A stretch of 37,795 nt of DNA from Deltaproteobacteria bacterium (GTDB lineage Bacteria; Desulfobacterota; Binatia; Bin18), in NCBI GenBank assembly GCA_016874775.1, contig VGTJ01000034.1:1-37795 (forward strand), in the 5' to 3' direction. Below the pieces are notes generated by a model, which was given only the letters and a program-made list of their open reading frames with translations, was not told the DNA's origin and made no database searches. Positions 24,170-32,427 of this stretch are shown here, piece by piece. The translations under genes and the position numbers were made by a program. The number at the start of each line of letters is the position of its first letter. The stretch's first letter is position 1.

Positions 24170-24880
24170 TTACGCAACAAACTGTAGTGATGGAATGAGT
24201 GCTGGCGAAAATCGTTGAAAATGTTCCGGGCCAAGCGTTTGCAGCTCTTGTTGACAGAGCCGCAAACGCGCGACGAACTGTTGGAGTTCGATACCAAGGA
24301 ATTCTGGTTGGGAGGGACGAATCTTTCCGAGCCCATCATGGAGCAGCGCGATAGCACCGCGAAAGTTGCAATTCCCGAGATGATGAAAAGCTACAGCAAT
24401 CTGAATGAGGCCTTGCAAGAACCGGCGGACTTCTCCTTCTTCTTGCTTCCATTGGTCTTCGAGAACCTCATGGACTTCAAAAAATAATTGACCATTGAAG
24501 AGTTGTACTGCTTTGCGGAGCGCAGTGGTACGAGTATCGTCTTGTTCATTGGGTACCCACGACGTCAACGCCGATGCGTACTGTGTCAGCTTGGCGACTG
24601 TTGATGCGTAATCGTCAGTAAGCGATGGAACAAGTGTCGCCGTTTCTCTGGCTTCGGACCTCTCCCAAGACAGAAGCGGGATACGACGGAATCCGACTGT
24701 AACCCCGGTTGTTTGGCTGGTAGGGAGGGCAGCGCTGAGAGCCTCGATAGATACGGATACTGGTGGGGTAGTGGTCGTGCTACAGTAGGCAGCAAGACAG
24801 CGCAACGCTACAGCAGCCTCAGGGCTATCAAGCGCCTCGAGGATGGATTCAGCAAGAAGATTGCGCGCTTCGATCTTCAT
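24170..24880 (-). CDS. DUF309 domain protein
   Basis: This is a 236-residue protein. Its C-terminal half carries the DUF309 signature: FNGQLFFEVHEVLEDQWKQE at about residues 129-148, then FLQGLIQIAVAFHHLGNCNFRGAIALL. The family is helical, with conserved His/Glu residues (EVHE) that look able to bind a metal; its function is unknown. The first 110 residues are Ala/Thr/Ser-rich and not recognised. Its ATG overlaps the MutS2 stop (ATGA at 24880-24877), implying translational coupling with MutS2. I see no further motif. Confidence 0.82.
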   Translation of the reverse strand: MKIEARNLLAESILEALDSPEAAVALRCLAAYCSTTTTPPVSVSIEALSAALPTSQTTGVTVGFRRIPLLSWERSEARETATLVPSLTDDYASTVAKLTQYASALTSWVPNEQDDTRTTALRKAVQLFNGQLFFEVHEVLEDQWKQEEGEVRRFLQGLIQIAVAFHHLGNCNFRGAIALLHDGLGKIRPSQPEFLGIELQQFVARLRLCQQELQTLGPEHFQRFSPALIPSLQFVA

Positions 24881-27204
24881 GACGTCAACTCGACAACCGT
24901 TGCTCCTCCACCCCCTTCAGCACGTGAAGCTTCATTATACGAAGCACAGTAGGGAGAGTTGGCGAGAAATTCACGTACTGCTCGTCGCAACGCCCCTGTT
25001 CCCATGCCGTGAACAATGCGCACGGAGTTCTGGTGATTTAACACCGCTCGATCAAGAAACTCTTCCAGTCGTGGTAACGCTTCGTGAACACGTAAGCCCA
25101 GAAGATTAAGTTCTGGCATGGCGGCGGGACCAGTATCGACCCTCACTTGCAGTGTCTTTTCCCGTTTTTCGTGCGATTTACGGAGTTGATCTGCTGGTAC
25201 CTCGAACGTTAAGCCGCCAGAGCGAATACGCGCACGATTGCCGTGCAGGGTGATGAGTTCTCCACGGATCTTACTATCCCGTAACTCGACGATATCACCG
25301 ATCTCTGGCGGAGTGATGATCGGAGCTGGTGCAGACTGCACCGACTGTTCCTTGGTTGTCACATCCTGTCCGCGTTGATGAAGAAACTGTGCGAGTCTTT
25401 GCCGCGCCTCGGGTCGCGCCGCTCTGAGGCTTGCTGTAATCTCTCGTCCTTCGTCACGTATCTGCCGGAGGAGATATTTAGCTTCGGCTGCAGCTTCGTG
25501 CCATACGCGTCGGCGTTTGTTTTCGACTTCAGCAAGTAACGTCTGCTGTTGGGTACGAAACGCTTCAGCTTCAGCTCGATCTTTTGCGGCTTGGGCACGA
25601 TCACGCTCCAGAGTTGAACGTACTTCTTCCAAGTGGACGAGGGCTTGAGAGAACTGTCGTTCCTCTGTGGTTAACGTTGCTTCGGCGGCGACACACACTT
25701 CGTCGGGAAGGCCGAGACGTTTCGCCATGGGTAACCCCAAGCTTTGTCCGACGGTATTGTATGATAACTGATAGTGTGGTGTCAGCGTATCAAGATCGAA
25801 AGAAACGGCGGCGACCTGATAGTCGCCATCGGCAAGGGCAAACAGTTTTACCGGTGTGAGGTGTGTTGACGCAGCAACATGCACGCCTAATGCTTTGAGG
25901 TGTGTGAGAAGCCCACACGCGAGTGCTCCACCTTCGATGGGGTCAGTGCCGCCACCAGGTTCGTCGAAAAGGACCAATGCTGGTGCGGTAATGGCACTCA
26001 AGATTTCGGCAACATTCCGTACATGAGCAGAAAAGGTCGATAAGCTTTGCTCCAGTGATTGGGCGTCGCCAATGTCGGCAAAGATCCCGCAAAAAAATGG
26101 CAGACGACTTTCTTCCTGCGCTGGGATCAGCATGCCACTTTGCGCCATCAGACTCAGCAACCCTAACGTCTTCAGGGCTGCGGTTTTGCCTCCGGTGTTC
26201 GGTCCAGTGATGACAAGACCATGTTTTCCTTGCGGGATCAGCACGTCGATAGGGGTAACCAGCTTCCCAGTAGCGAGCAGCAATGGATGGCGTGCGGTGC
26301 GTAACTTCACCTCAGAGCCGCCTAACAGTGGTTTGCTACAGCGATACTTTCGTGCGAACACCGCATTGGCATACAGGACGTCGACTTCTGTCAATGCGCT
26401 GAACGCACTCTCTAACCGCGGGGTTTCTTCACGCACCAAATCGGTAAGCCACAGAAACAGCCGATGCTCTTCGGCTTCCATTTCTTTACGTGCTAACAAC
26501 AATCGATTATTCAGCTCGACAGCGAAGAGTGGTTCAATAAATAACGTCTCTCCAGAACCGGAACGGTCTTGGACGATCCCATTCAGACGCGATTGGAAAT
26601 TGGGGCGCACGGGAATGACAAAGCGATTGTTGCGAATGGTAATGTAGGTATCAGCAACAACGTCCTTTGCCTGGGAGGAGCGCAAGACTTGGTGGAGTCG
26701 TTGTTCGATTTCTCCGCTCAGGGTGCGGAGCCGACGACGTAGCGAGCGCAACTCTGGACTTGCTTCATCTTTCAACGCACCGCGTTCATCAAGACAGCGA
26801 GATAAGGTATCTTCAAGTTCTGAGAACGTTACCAAACGCTCAGGCAGGTCCCGAAGATGAGATCGTTCTTCGACATGACGACGAAAGAACGTTGAGAGCG
26901 TGCGAGACAGCGTAACTATCTCTAGTATCTCTAACAGCTTTGGTCCTTCTACTGCCGCTCCGAGCTGAGCTGCCCACTGTAAGGTTGAGCGAATGTCAGG
27001 AAATTCTCGGAGTGGTATCGTGAGGTGTTCTTCGAGTAAACGGAAGAACTGCCAGGTACGCTCACTGCTTGTTTCTACCGCTGTGGGTGTTGTTTCAGGA
27101 TGAAGTGCAAGGCACGCTTCTTGACCACCTGCTGAAAGTGCGCAGCCAGCGAGCAGGTGTAAAACTTTATCGAATTCGAGTGCGAGTAAATCGCGAGTAC
27201 GCAT
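24877..27204 (-). CDS. mutS2: MutS2-like ATPase/endonuclease
   Basis: This 775-residue protein has the full MutS2 order. The core/lever helical region covers residues 1-300 (GSGETLFIEPLFAVELNNRL near residue 216). The ATPase has Walker A GPNTGGKT (334-341) and the Walker B region ALVLFDEPGGGTDPIEGG (about 415). A coiled-coil rich in Glu/Arg/Ala follows (about 520-620). The Smr nuclease domain is at the C-terminus (from about 690), with LNLLGLRVHEAL and HGMGTGALR. MutS2 suppresses homologous recombination and, in some bacteria, rescues collided ribosomes. It lacks the mismatch-recognition domain of MutS. It starts 86 bases after the YaiO-like pseudogene and is coupled to the DUF309 gene. Confidence 0.95.
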   Translation of the reverse strand: MRTRDLLALEFDKVLHLLAGCALSAGGQEACLALHPETTPTAVETSSERTWQFFRLLEEHLTIPLREFPDIRSTLQWAAQLGAAVEGPKLLEILEIVTLSRTLSTFFRRHVEERSHLRDLPERLVTFSELEDTLSRCLDERGALKDEASPELRSLRRRLRTLSGEIEQRLHQVLRSSQAKDVVADTYITIRNNRFVIPVRPNFQSRLNGIVQDRSGSGETLFIEPLFAVELNNRLLLARKEMEAEEHRLFLWLTDLVREETPRLESAFSALTEVDVLYANAVFARKYRCSKPLLGGSEVKLRTARHPLLLATGKLVTPIDVLIPQGKHGLVITGPNTGGKTAALKTLGLLSLMAQSGMLIPAQEESRLPFFCGIFADIGDAQSLEQSLSTFSAHVRNVAEILSAITAPALVLFDEPGGGTDPIEGGALACGLLTHLKALGVHVAASTHLTPVKLFALADGDYQVAAVSFDLDTLTPHYQLSYNTVGQSLGLPMAKRLGLPDEVCVAAEATLTTEERQFSQALVHLEEVRSTLERDRAQAAKDRAEAEAFRTQQQTLLAEVENKRRRVWHEAAAEAKYLLRQIRDEGREITASLRAARPEARQRLAQFLHQRGQDVTTKEQSVQSAPAPIITPPEIGDIVELRDSKIRGELITLHGNRARIRSGGLTFEVPADQLRKSHEKREKTLQVRVDTGPAAMPELNLLGLRVHEALPRLEEFLDRAVLNHQNSVRIVHGMGTGALRRAVREFLANSPYCASYNEASRAEGGGGATVVELTS

Positions 27205-27290
27205 GCGGAATACCGTTTGCTTTGTCTCTTGCGCCTGATTATGCCAGGCTTGAGGTGACGCAGCAAACGTATGGCCGCAGCGGTGGCTAC

Positions 27291-28070
27291 CTACCAGGAG
27301 TAGGTCAGTTTGATTGTTCCACCTTCGCGACTGTAGCGTTTTACGCGGTCTTCGTAGTGGTAGGAAACTTCCGCGAGGATCTGTTCAGTGAGGGGGAACT
27401 GCAGTCCTCCTCCCACACGAAAGGTAGTTACCTTGACGACATCCGGCGCCGCGGTGGGCCGCTCGACAGACTGTCCAAAAGAGCCACTGACGTAAGCATG
27501 CCAACGTTCTTTTGGTTCCCAGTCGAGGCGGGAAGAGAGTGAGCGCGCCCCGGTTTTTGGCACCAAGTAAATTTGCTCTGTCAGCCACAGGTTGTAAGGC
27601 AGATAAATGGTAAAGCCAGGAGAGAGCAGATCGACTTCGGATTGAGAAAAGCTCATATGCCGATAACCGAGCGAGAGTTCCAGGCGACTCAGCAAAGGGT
27701 TCGAGGTTCCAATTCCTTGATACACTGCACCACCAAGTGTCCAATGTGAGGAAAACTTTGGATTCGGGCTGAATGAAAAGGCAAAATTTCCCCAAGCCCT
27801 GTGCCATAACGGGCTGTAGACTTCACCAGAGAAGAGAGTGTCGCGCTTGCCAAAACGTTCAATTGACTCGACTTGCCCGACGAAGGTTTTCCCCCACAAA
27901 CGTTGCACTGCGGAAAATTGCCACGTGCGCTCATCGGGAATCGAATTTGAGTAGCGAAAATGGCTATATCCGATACTCACACGGGCTCGTGATGATTGTC
28001 CATCTTCCTCATTGCTCCCCTTGTTCACTGCCTGAATGGTTCCTCGTAACGGAGGAACTGGTGGAGCCAA
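27291..28070 (-). CDS. YaiO-like outer-membrane barrel half, separated by TAA
   Basis: The frame downstream of the TAA opens at TTG 28070 (259 residues), though open sequence begins right after the stop at 28133. It has no signal peptide, so it could not be exported if started here. It holds about a dozen alternating amphipathic strands (RARVSIGYSHFRYSNSIP; LELSLGYRHMSFSQ; LAEVSYHYEDRVKRYS) and ends in aromatic LTYSW. This matches YaiO-type outer-membrane proteins linked to polysaccharide export. It is best read as the 3' part of the interrupted gene. Confidence 0.6.
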   Translation of the reverse strand: MAPPVPPLRGTIQAVNKGSNEEDGQSSRARVSIGYSHFRYSNSIPDERTWQFSAVQRLWGKTFVGQVESIERFGKRDTLFSGEVYSPLWHRAWGNFAFSFSPNPKFSSHWTLGGAVYQGIGTSNPLLSRLELSLGYRHMSFSQSEVDLLSPGFTIYLPYNLWLTEQIYLVPKTGARSLSSRLDWEPKERWHAYVSGSFGQSVERPTAAPDVVKVTTFRVGGGLQFPLTEQILAEVSYHYEDRVKRYSREGGTIKLTYSW

Positions 28071-28133
28071 GCGAGTTTTGATGAGAGCAATACGTTGTGC
28101 GAGTTCATTGGTTGGTGCAACTGTCTGTAGCTC

Positions 28134-28625
28134 TTAGTACAGCGGTAACGCTGCGGCATCCTCTCCGCTCCAGAATAATGTGTCAGCAAGGCTGTGTTTC
28201 GCTTCTGTGTAATGGGGGTTTTCTCGCAATACGTATTCGAATATTGCCCGTGCTTCGGCATACTGCTTTTGCCAGGCATGGACACGGGCGAGGGCAAGCT
28301 GCACGTCGAGATCGTGAGGATGGCGCGTCAAAATATCCTTGTAGACAATCGTGGCCTCGGCGAACTGTTTACTGTACGCGAGGACGAGGGCTAGAGCGGT
28401 GCGAACTTCGTCGTCGTTCGGTTTGAGCGAGAGATATTGACGATACAATGCAGTGGCTTGCTCATAGTGCTTTGCTTGTGCTGCTGTTTGTGCACGAGAA
28501 CGGAGTTCAATCAAGGAGTCGATACCTGGCTGAGCGCTCTGTGCCAACGCCATACTTTGGCCTTGACTCTCGATACCAGCACATAGGAAAAACCCCACAA
28601 AGAGGAAGATGCGCGCTTTCGTCAT
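28134..28625 (-). CDS. Signal peptide plus TPR half of the interrupted barrel gene
   Basis: If the TAA stops translation, this part makes a 163-residue exported TPR protein. ATG 28625 gives the best signal peptide; a TTG at 28667 would add 14 polar residues. No good Shine-Dalgarno site is seen before either, so expression may depend on the upstream TPR gene (stop 28675). Three TPR units are visible (ATALYRQYLSLKPNDDEV, ATIVYKDILTRHPHDLDV, ARAIFEYVLRENPHYTEA). They are close to the repeats of the neighbouring gene, so the two arose by duplication. Without the barrel it could not itself form an export pore. Confidence 0.6.
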   Translation of the reverse strand: MTKARIFLFVGFFLCAGIESQGQSMALAQSAQPGIDSLIELRSRAQTAAQAKHYEQATALYRQYLSLKPNDDEVRTALALVLAYSKQFAEATIVYKDILTRHPHDLDVQLALARVHAWQKQYAEARAIFEYVLRENPHYTEAKHSLADTLFWSGEDAAALPLY

Positions 28626-28674
28626 GATTATGGCTGAGACGGTCCGAGCTGGCACCTTGTAGCGCAAATGCTTA

Positions 28675-29316
28675 CTATTCGTTGCTCTTCGCTGTTTGAG
28701 AAGAGTTCGCTTGTAAAGATTCTAAGCGCTTTTGCACTTCTGGATCTTGCGTCACCGCAAAAACCTGCTCATACAGCGAGGCCGCTCGTTTATGGTCCCC
28801 TTTCCAATAGAAAACATCGGCCAATCCCTGTTTTGCTTCAACATTATTGGGATTGTCTGTGAGTTCTTGCTCGAAGATCTGCTGTGCTTCGTTGTAGTTC
28901 TTTTGCCAGGCTTTTACGCGTGCGAGGGCGACGCGGATATCTCCATCCTGGGGATAGCGACGGAGAATCTCCTCGTACAGTGAGGTCGCGGTATCGTACT
29001 GCCCTTGCCATGCGAGCCGGCGTGCCAGTAGTGCCCGTGCCTCATCGTCCATCGGAGAGTGCGTGAGGTGTTCACGATATAATGCAATTGCTTGGTCATA
29101 TTGCTGTGCTGCTTCAGCGGCCCGGGCACGCGCCACGAGGCTCGAATCGTCCGCTGGCGGCGCAGTAGCTGACGACTCGCTTGGTTCTGTTGTCGTCGTT
29201 TGTTCGGTCGTCGCTGGAGTAGGTCGCTTGTTCTTCTTAGATTTTGCGAATGTGGGTGTCGATACAATAGACAAGAGGAGCGCAGTGGCGAGGGCGATGA
29301 CTGCAGTGTGGTTCAT
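28675..29316 (-). CDS. Exported TPR protein
   Basis: This is a 213-residue protein. Residues 1-24 are a signal peptide (VIALATALLLSIVSTPTFA). A Lys/Thr/Ser/Pro-rich disordered linker covers about 25-60. Four TPR units follow: AIALYREHLTHSPMDDEA, ATSLYEEILRRYPQDGDI, AQQIFEQELTDNPNNVEA, and AASLYEQVFAVTQDPEV. It probably acts as a periplasmic scaffold, as the TPR domain of PgaA or BcsC does in polysaccharide export. It starts seven bases after the GH18-like stop and closely resembles the TPR half of the next gene. The tandem copy is a useful reference that shows the downstream stop codon is a lesion. Confidence 0.85.
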   Translation of the reverse strand: MNHTAVIALATALLLSIVSTPTFAKSKKNKRPTPATTEQTTTTEPSESSATAPPADDSSLVARARAAEAAQQYDQAIALYREHLTHSPMDDEARALLARRLAWQGQYDTATSLYEEILRRYPQDGDIRVALARVKAWQKNYNEAQQIFEQELTDNPNNVEAKQGLADVFYWKGDHKRAASLYEQVFAVTQDPEVQKRLESLQANSSQTAKSNE

Positions 29317-29323
29317 GATTTTT

Positions 29324-30925
29324 CTACTCCTTTCGTGATTCGTCAGTTAACGCGAGATAACCAGGGAGGTCGTGAATGACGACTCCAGCGAGGCTCGGGT
29401 TTGATAAGAGTTTGGACGTTTCGGCGATAACAGACTGCACTATCTGTTGGTTCTGCCCAGCAAACGTTACCCGCTCGGGGGCAACGGTGTAACGATGATG
29501 AACCCGAAACCAATCAGTCGTGACGGTTTCGGGTGGGGGAGAGAGGATGACCTGGCGGGCGCTCCGATCCAGGTATGCATCGGCACGCTCCCGGTGAATT
29601 TCGCGATGAAGAACGACATGTTGTTCCAGTGGTAAAGGGCGTGTTTCCAGTGCGAGCCATACCGGACGACCGATCAGGTCCCCATAACGGAGTGTGTCCT
29701 CGGCAAGTGATGGTAACTCCTTGCTGGTGGTACGGTAGCTCATAATGGCGACATCGTCGGCACGATCCATAACGGCAAATGTGACTGCACGACCATGCAC
29801 TTTCTGTGAAGAGAACCAGAACGGCATGACGATCGAAAAACGTAAGCCGGGACGCAAGGCTGCTTTCAGCTGATCGATCGCGGTAAGGTAGCGGACGAAC
29901 CCTGACTCAGTGGCAAAGAAATCTTCGAGGAGATATGGCTCGATATCGAATTGGACGCCGTCTAGGCTTGTGTTATCGGCGAGAGCGAGGAGCTGCTGTA
30001 GTTTCTCAACGAGTGGTGTGGGGTCGTTAATCGCTTCCGGATGACCGTCAAGCGCAAAGGCTTCGATACCGGTGTTTTTCACTGCACGAAGGAATTGAGC
30101 ATACTCCGCCCATAGAGAATCGGCGTCTGTTGCCTTGGGCATTTGTACGAACAACCGACGACAACCTGCGCGTTGGCACTCCTCAATAACAGTACGACCT
30201 TGCGTGATGCCTTTATGATAATCCCAGAGCCAGAATCCAATCTGTGGGGAATGTTGCCGTAGCCGATCAGTTCGTTCGAAAACGAGATGTGAGAGGGTAA
30301 CCGTATTGGTCAGGTCTTGGGGCAAGAGAACCAAGGACATGAGGTGACGCAGATCAAGTTGACGGGCTATCGTTTTGAGCGGCAGGCGAACATCAAAAGT
30401 GCCGTTTATCTGTAGGATCGGAACGTTGTCTTCCCGTTGTCGGGTTGCGACATCCGTCAAGGCGAGCGTGACTGCTCCAGATGTTTCTCCACGGATATGG
30501 AGAGTGTCGTAAGACAGGACATCGACCGCGAGGTCTGGGCGTTGAAAGAGGAGTTCTTGCCCGTGCGGCCCCTCCGCTTGTGCACGAGATCGGAGAATGA
30601 ATTTGCCTTCTTTCCACTCTGCCTCATGGGTGCTGCCAAAGGACACCACTACACTTGCTTCGTGCAAGACTTCGCAACGACGCTCTGAAGGCCGAAACGA
30701 AGGAATGGGCTTGGGTGTCACCTTCTTGAAAGACACATATGGTGACTGCCCTCGGGGATAGGTGATGTCAATCTCTTGGACTGTCATCGGTATCGATCCG
30801 CGAACAGCAATGGCCTCTGTTGTAAGAACACGTTCCTGTGCCTGCGCTGTACAGAGTGTAAGCAGCAAAATGACTCCGCTCCACCATAATGATCGGCAGA
30901 AAGTTTCAGTCCTTAGCCATGGCAT
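29324..30925 (-). CDS. Exported GH18-like glycosidase-type protein
   Basis: This is a 533-residue protein. ATG 30925 is chosen because GGGGGAG lies eight bases upstream and a signal peptide follows (SLWWSGVILLLTLCTAQAQ); a longer frame to 31114 would overlap the glycosyltransferase gene. Residues 40-220 are beta-rich and may be a carbohydrate-binding sandwich. From about residue 228 a TIM-barrel-like domain begins (IGFWLWDYHKG). LDGVQFDIEP (D322...D327-I-E329) resembles the GH18 catalytic signature DxxDxDxE with the third Asp as Gln. Later strands (IVMPFWF, VAIMSYRTT, LALETRP) fit the fold. It could trim or modify the exported polysaccharide, like the glycosidase half of PgaB. This is inference from motif and context. 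Confidence 0.75.
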   Translation of the reverse strand: MPWLRTETFCRSLWWSGVILLLTLCTAQAQERVLTTEAIAVRGSIPMTVQEIDITYPRGQSPYVSFKKVTPKPIPSFRPSERRCEVLHEASVVVSFGSTHEAEWKEGKFILRSRAQAEGPHGQELLFQRPDLAVDVLSYDTLHIRGETSGAVTLALTDVATRQREDNVPILQINGTFDVRLPLKTIARQLDLRHLMSLVLLPQDLTNTVTLSHLVFERTDRLRQHSPQIGFWLWDYHKGITQGRTVIEECQRAGCRRLFVQMPKATDADSLWAEYAQFLRAVKNTGIEAFALDGHPEAINDPTPLVEKLQQLLALADNTSLDGVQFDIEPYLLEDFFATESGFVRYLTAIDQLKAALRPGLRFSIVMPFWFSSQKVHGRAVTFAVMDRADDVAIMSYRTTSKELPSLAEDTLRYGDLIGRPVWLALETRPLPLEQHVVLHREIHRERADAYLDRSARQVILSPPPETVTTDWFRVHHRYTVAPERVTFAGQNQQIVQSVIAETSKLLSNPSLAGVVIHDLPGYLALTDESRKE

Positions 30926-30945
30926 CGAGATATCTCCCCCAGGTT

Positions 30946-32427
30946 CTACGGACTTTTGGCGGCTGGAGTTGGTGGAGTGGGAGTTGAGGTGGTACTGAAC
31001 CCCTTCCGTGTCATTGCTCCCCACTGGGTGTTTCCATTCAGATACTTCTTTAGTCCATTGAGTCGCCACACAACCGACATTTGTCGATAGCCCAGGTTTT
31101 CGAGTAATGCCCACTTCAGTAAAGTCAGGCGGTCTCGCATACTTTCATGACGATGGAAACTCAGCTCTTCGAGGAGGAGTGTGAAGACGCTCAGGAGTAA
31201 GCCGTACCCATACGCAACGAGAAAAAAGAAAATGGCGAATGATAAGTTGAGCAGACCAACCGCGAGACCGATGACGAGACCGATCAACCCCAGCGTTTCC
31301 ATAATTGGAGCGAGAAACTCGACAAAGAAAAAATAGGGATAAACAATCATCCCCATTCCCCCATAGCGCGGGTTAAAAAACATACATCGATGCCGCCAAA
31401 GGACGTCGACGAGCCCTCGGTGCCAGCGGTCACGCTGTCGCCCCAAGACGTCTTTTGATTCCGGAACTTCTGTCCAAGCGGTTGGGTCAGGGATAAATTC
31501 AGCCTGCCGTGGGCCGTCAGTTTCATAGCCTTGGCGGCGCAACCGCACGACGAGTTCCATATCTTCACCAACGGTGTCATGGGCGTATCCACTGGCGGCG
31601 AGCACGGCATCGCGACGAAAGAGGCCAAACGCGCCTGAAATAATCATGTTCCCGCCCAGGCGGTTCAATCCGAGGCGACCAAACTGAAAGGCTCGCAAGT
31701 ATTCAACCACTTGAATACCGGCATAATAGTTCCGCGGCGCATGGATCTCCACGATCCGCCCACCTTTGGCGACAGAATCATTCACAGCGCGGATGCCACC
31801 ACCAGCAGCGACGACATCATCACCGATCAGGAATGGGCGGACCATGCGCAACAAGGAATCCGGCTCAATCAGGGTGTCTGCGTCGATCGCACAGACAAGG
31901 TCCCCAGAGGCGAAATTGATGCCGACGTTGAGTGCATCCGCTTTCCCACCATTTTCTTTATCGACGACGACAAGGTTGCCGTGGCGTCGTGACCGATAGA
32001 GCGTCTTTACTGGTTTTGTATGCACTCGTTGTGAGTAGACGGTATGAACCGGGAAGAGGTCGAAGTTCTTGATGAGGACCGCTACGGTTTCGTCTTTGGA
32101 ACCATCGTTAATCACGACGACCTCAAGGCTCGGGTAGTAGAGGGTCAGGAGTGATCGCACACTTTCAGTGATCGTCGGGGCCTCGTTGTGGGCCGGAGCG
32201 AGAATACTAATAGTCGGCGCTACCCGCGAACTGAGAATGGTCCGTCGCCCAGCCCCACGGATATGGTGGGTTTGACGCCACATTTCCCATGCTGCAGTGA
32301 CGAGGTTCAGTGCGTAGAAGCTGTTAACGAAGAGAAAATAGACGAGAATCGTCTCGTCAAGAGAAACAAGAAACTGGCGGATATAATCGAGCCACTGCTC
32401 TGGCATGGGTATCGTTGGCTCAGGCAT
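30946..32427 (-). CDS. Processive family 2 glycosyltransferase (PgaC/BcsA-like)
   Basis: This is a 493-residue membrane glycosyltransferase. A transmembrane helix is near residues 26-46, and three or four lie in the C-terminal part (about 361-420). The GT2 motifs are complete: VINDGS (D108), DAD (D182/D184) for metal and UDP-sugar binding, GED (E288/D289) as catalytic base region, and QRDRW (Q331-W335), the QxxRW motif of processive synthases. Family members make cellulose, hyaluronan or poly-N-acetylglucosamine. The sugar is unknown. The C-terminal tail is Thr/Pro-rich. Its ATG overlaps the end of the HEAT gene by eight bases, so they are translationally linked. Confidence 0.9.
   Translation of the reverse strand: MPEPTIPMPEQWLDYIRQFLVSLDETILVYFLFVNSFYALNLVTAAWEMWRQTHHIRGAGRRTILSSRVAPTISILAPAHNEAPTITESVRSLLTLYYPSLEVVVINDGSKDETVAVLIKNFDLFPVHTVYSQRVHTKPVKTLYRSRRHGNLVVVDKENGGKADALNVGINFASGDLVCAIDADTLIEPDSLLRMVRPFLIGDDVVAAGGGIRAVNDSVAKGGRIVEIHAPRNYYAGIQVVEYLRAFQFGRLGLNRLGGNMIISGAFGLFRRDAVLAASGYAHDTVGEDMELVVRLRRQGYETDGPRQAEFIPDPTAWTEVPESKDVLGRQRDRWHRGLVDVLWRHRCMFFNPRYGGMGMIVYPYFFFVEFLAPIMETLGLIGLVIGLAVGLLNLSFAIFFFLVAYGYGLLLSVFTLLLEELSFHRHESMRDRLTLLKWALLENLGYRQMSVVWRLNGLKKYLNGNTQWGAMTRKGFSTTSTPTPPTPAAKSP

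Larger units (their letters stand above)
27291..28625 (-). pseudogene. TPR plus YaiO-type outer-membrane barrel, interrupted by TAA
   Basis: One continuous reverse frame from ATG 28625 to the stop at 27291 encodes a signal peptide (FLFVGFFLCAGIESQGQSMALA), TPR repeats and a C-terminal YaiO-like beta-barrel. A single in-frame TAA lies at 28136-28134, between LPLY and ELQTVAPTNELAQRIALIK. The residues after the stop continue the TPR helix exactly as in the paralogous upstream TPR protein (SLYEQVFAVTQDPEVQKRLESL). The barrel ends in LTYSW, a typical BAM signal. One base (CAA or GAA to TAA) would restore about 444 residues. YaiO/PgaA-like proteins export polysaccharide. This is a nonsense mutation, a sequencing error, or readthrough. 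Confidence 0.75.

Noticed and set aside
26072-26647. Forward open frame of 191 codons
   Set aside because: It is antisense to the MutS2 ATPase region, and its composition is that of a shadow frame.
30926-31114. Longer N-terminus for the GH18-like gene
   Set aside because: It would overlap the GT2 coding region, has no signal peptide at its start, and a good ribosome site plus signal peptide exist at 30925.
27291-32427. Direct identification as the pgaABCD operon
   Set aside because: There is no polysaccharide deacetylase domain and no PgaD, and the barrel is YaiO-like and separate TPR proteins are present. Only the logic is shared.
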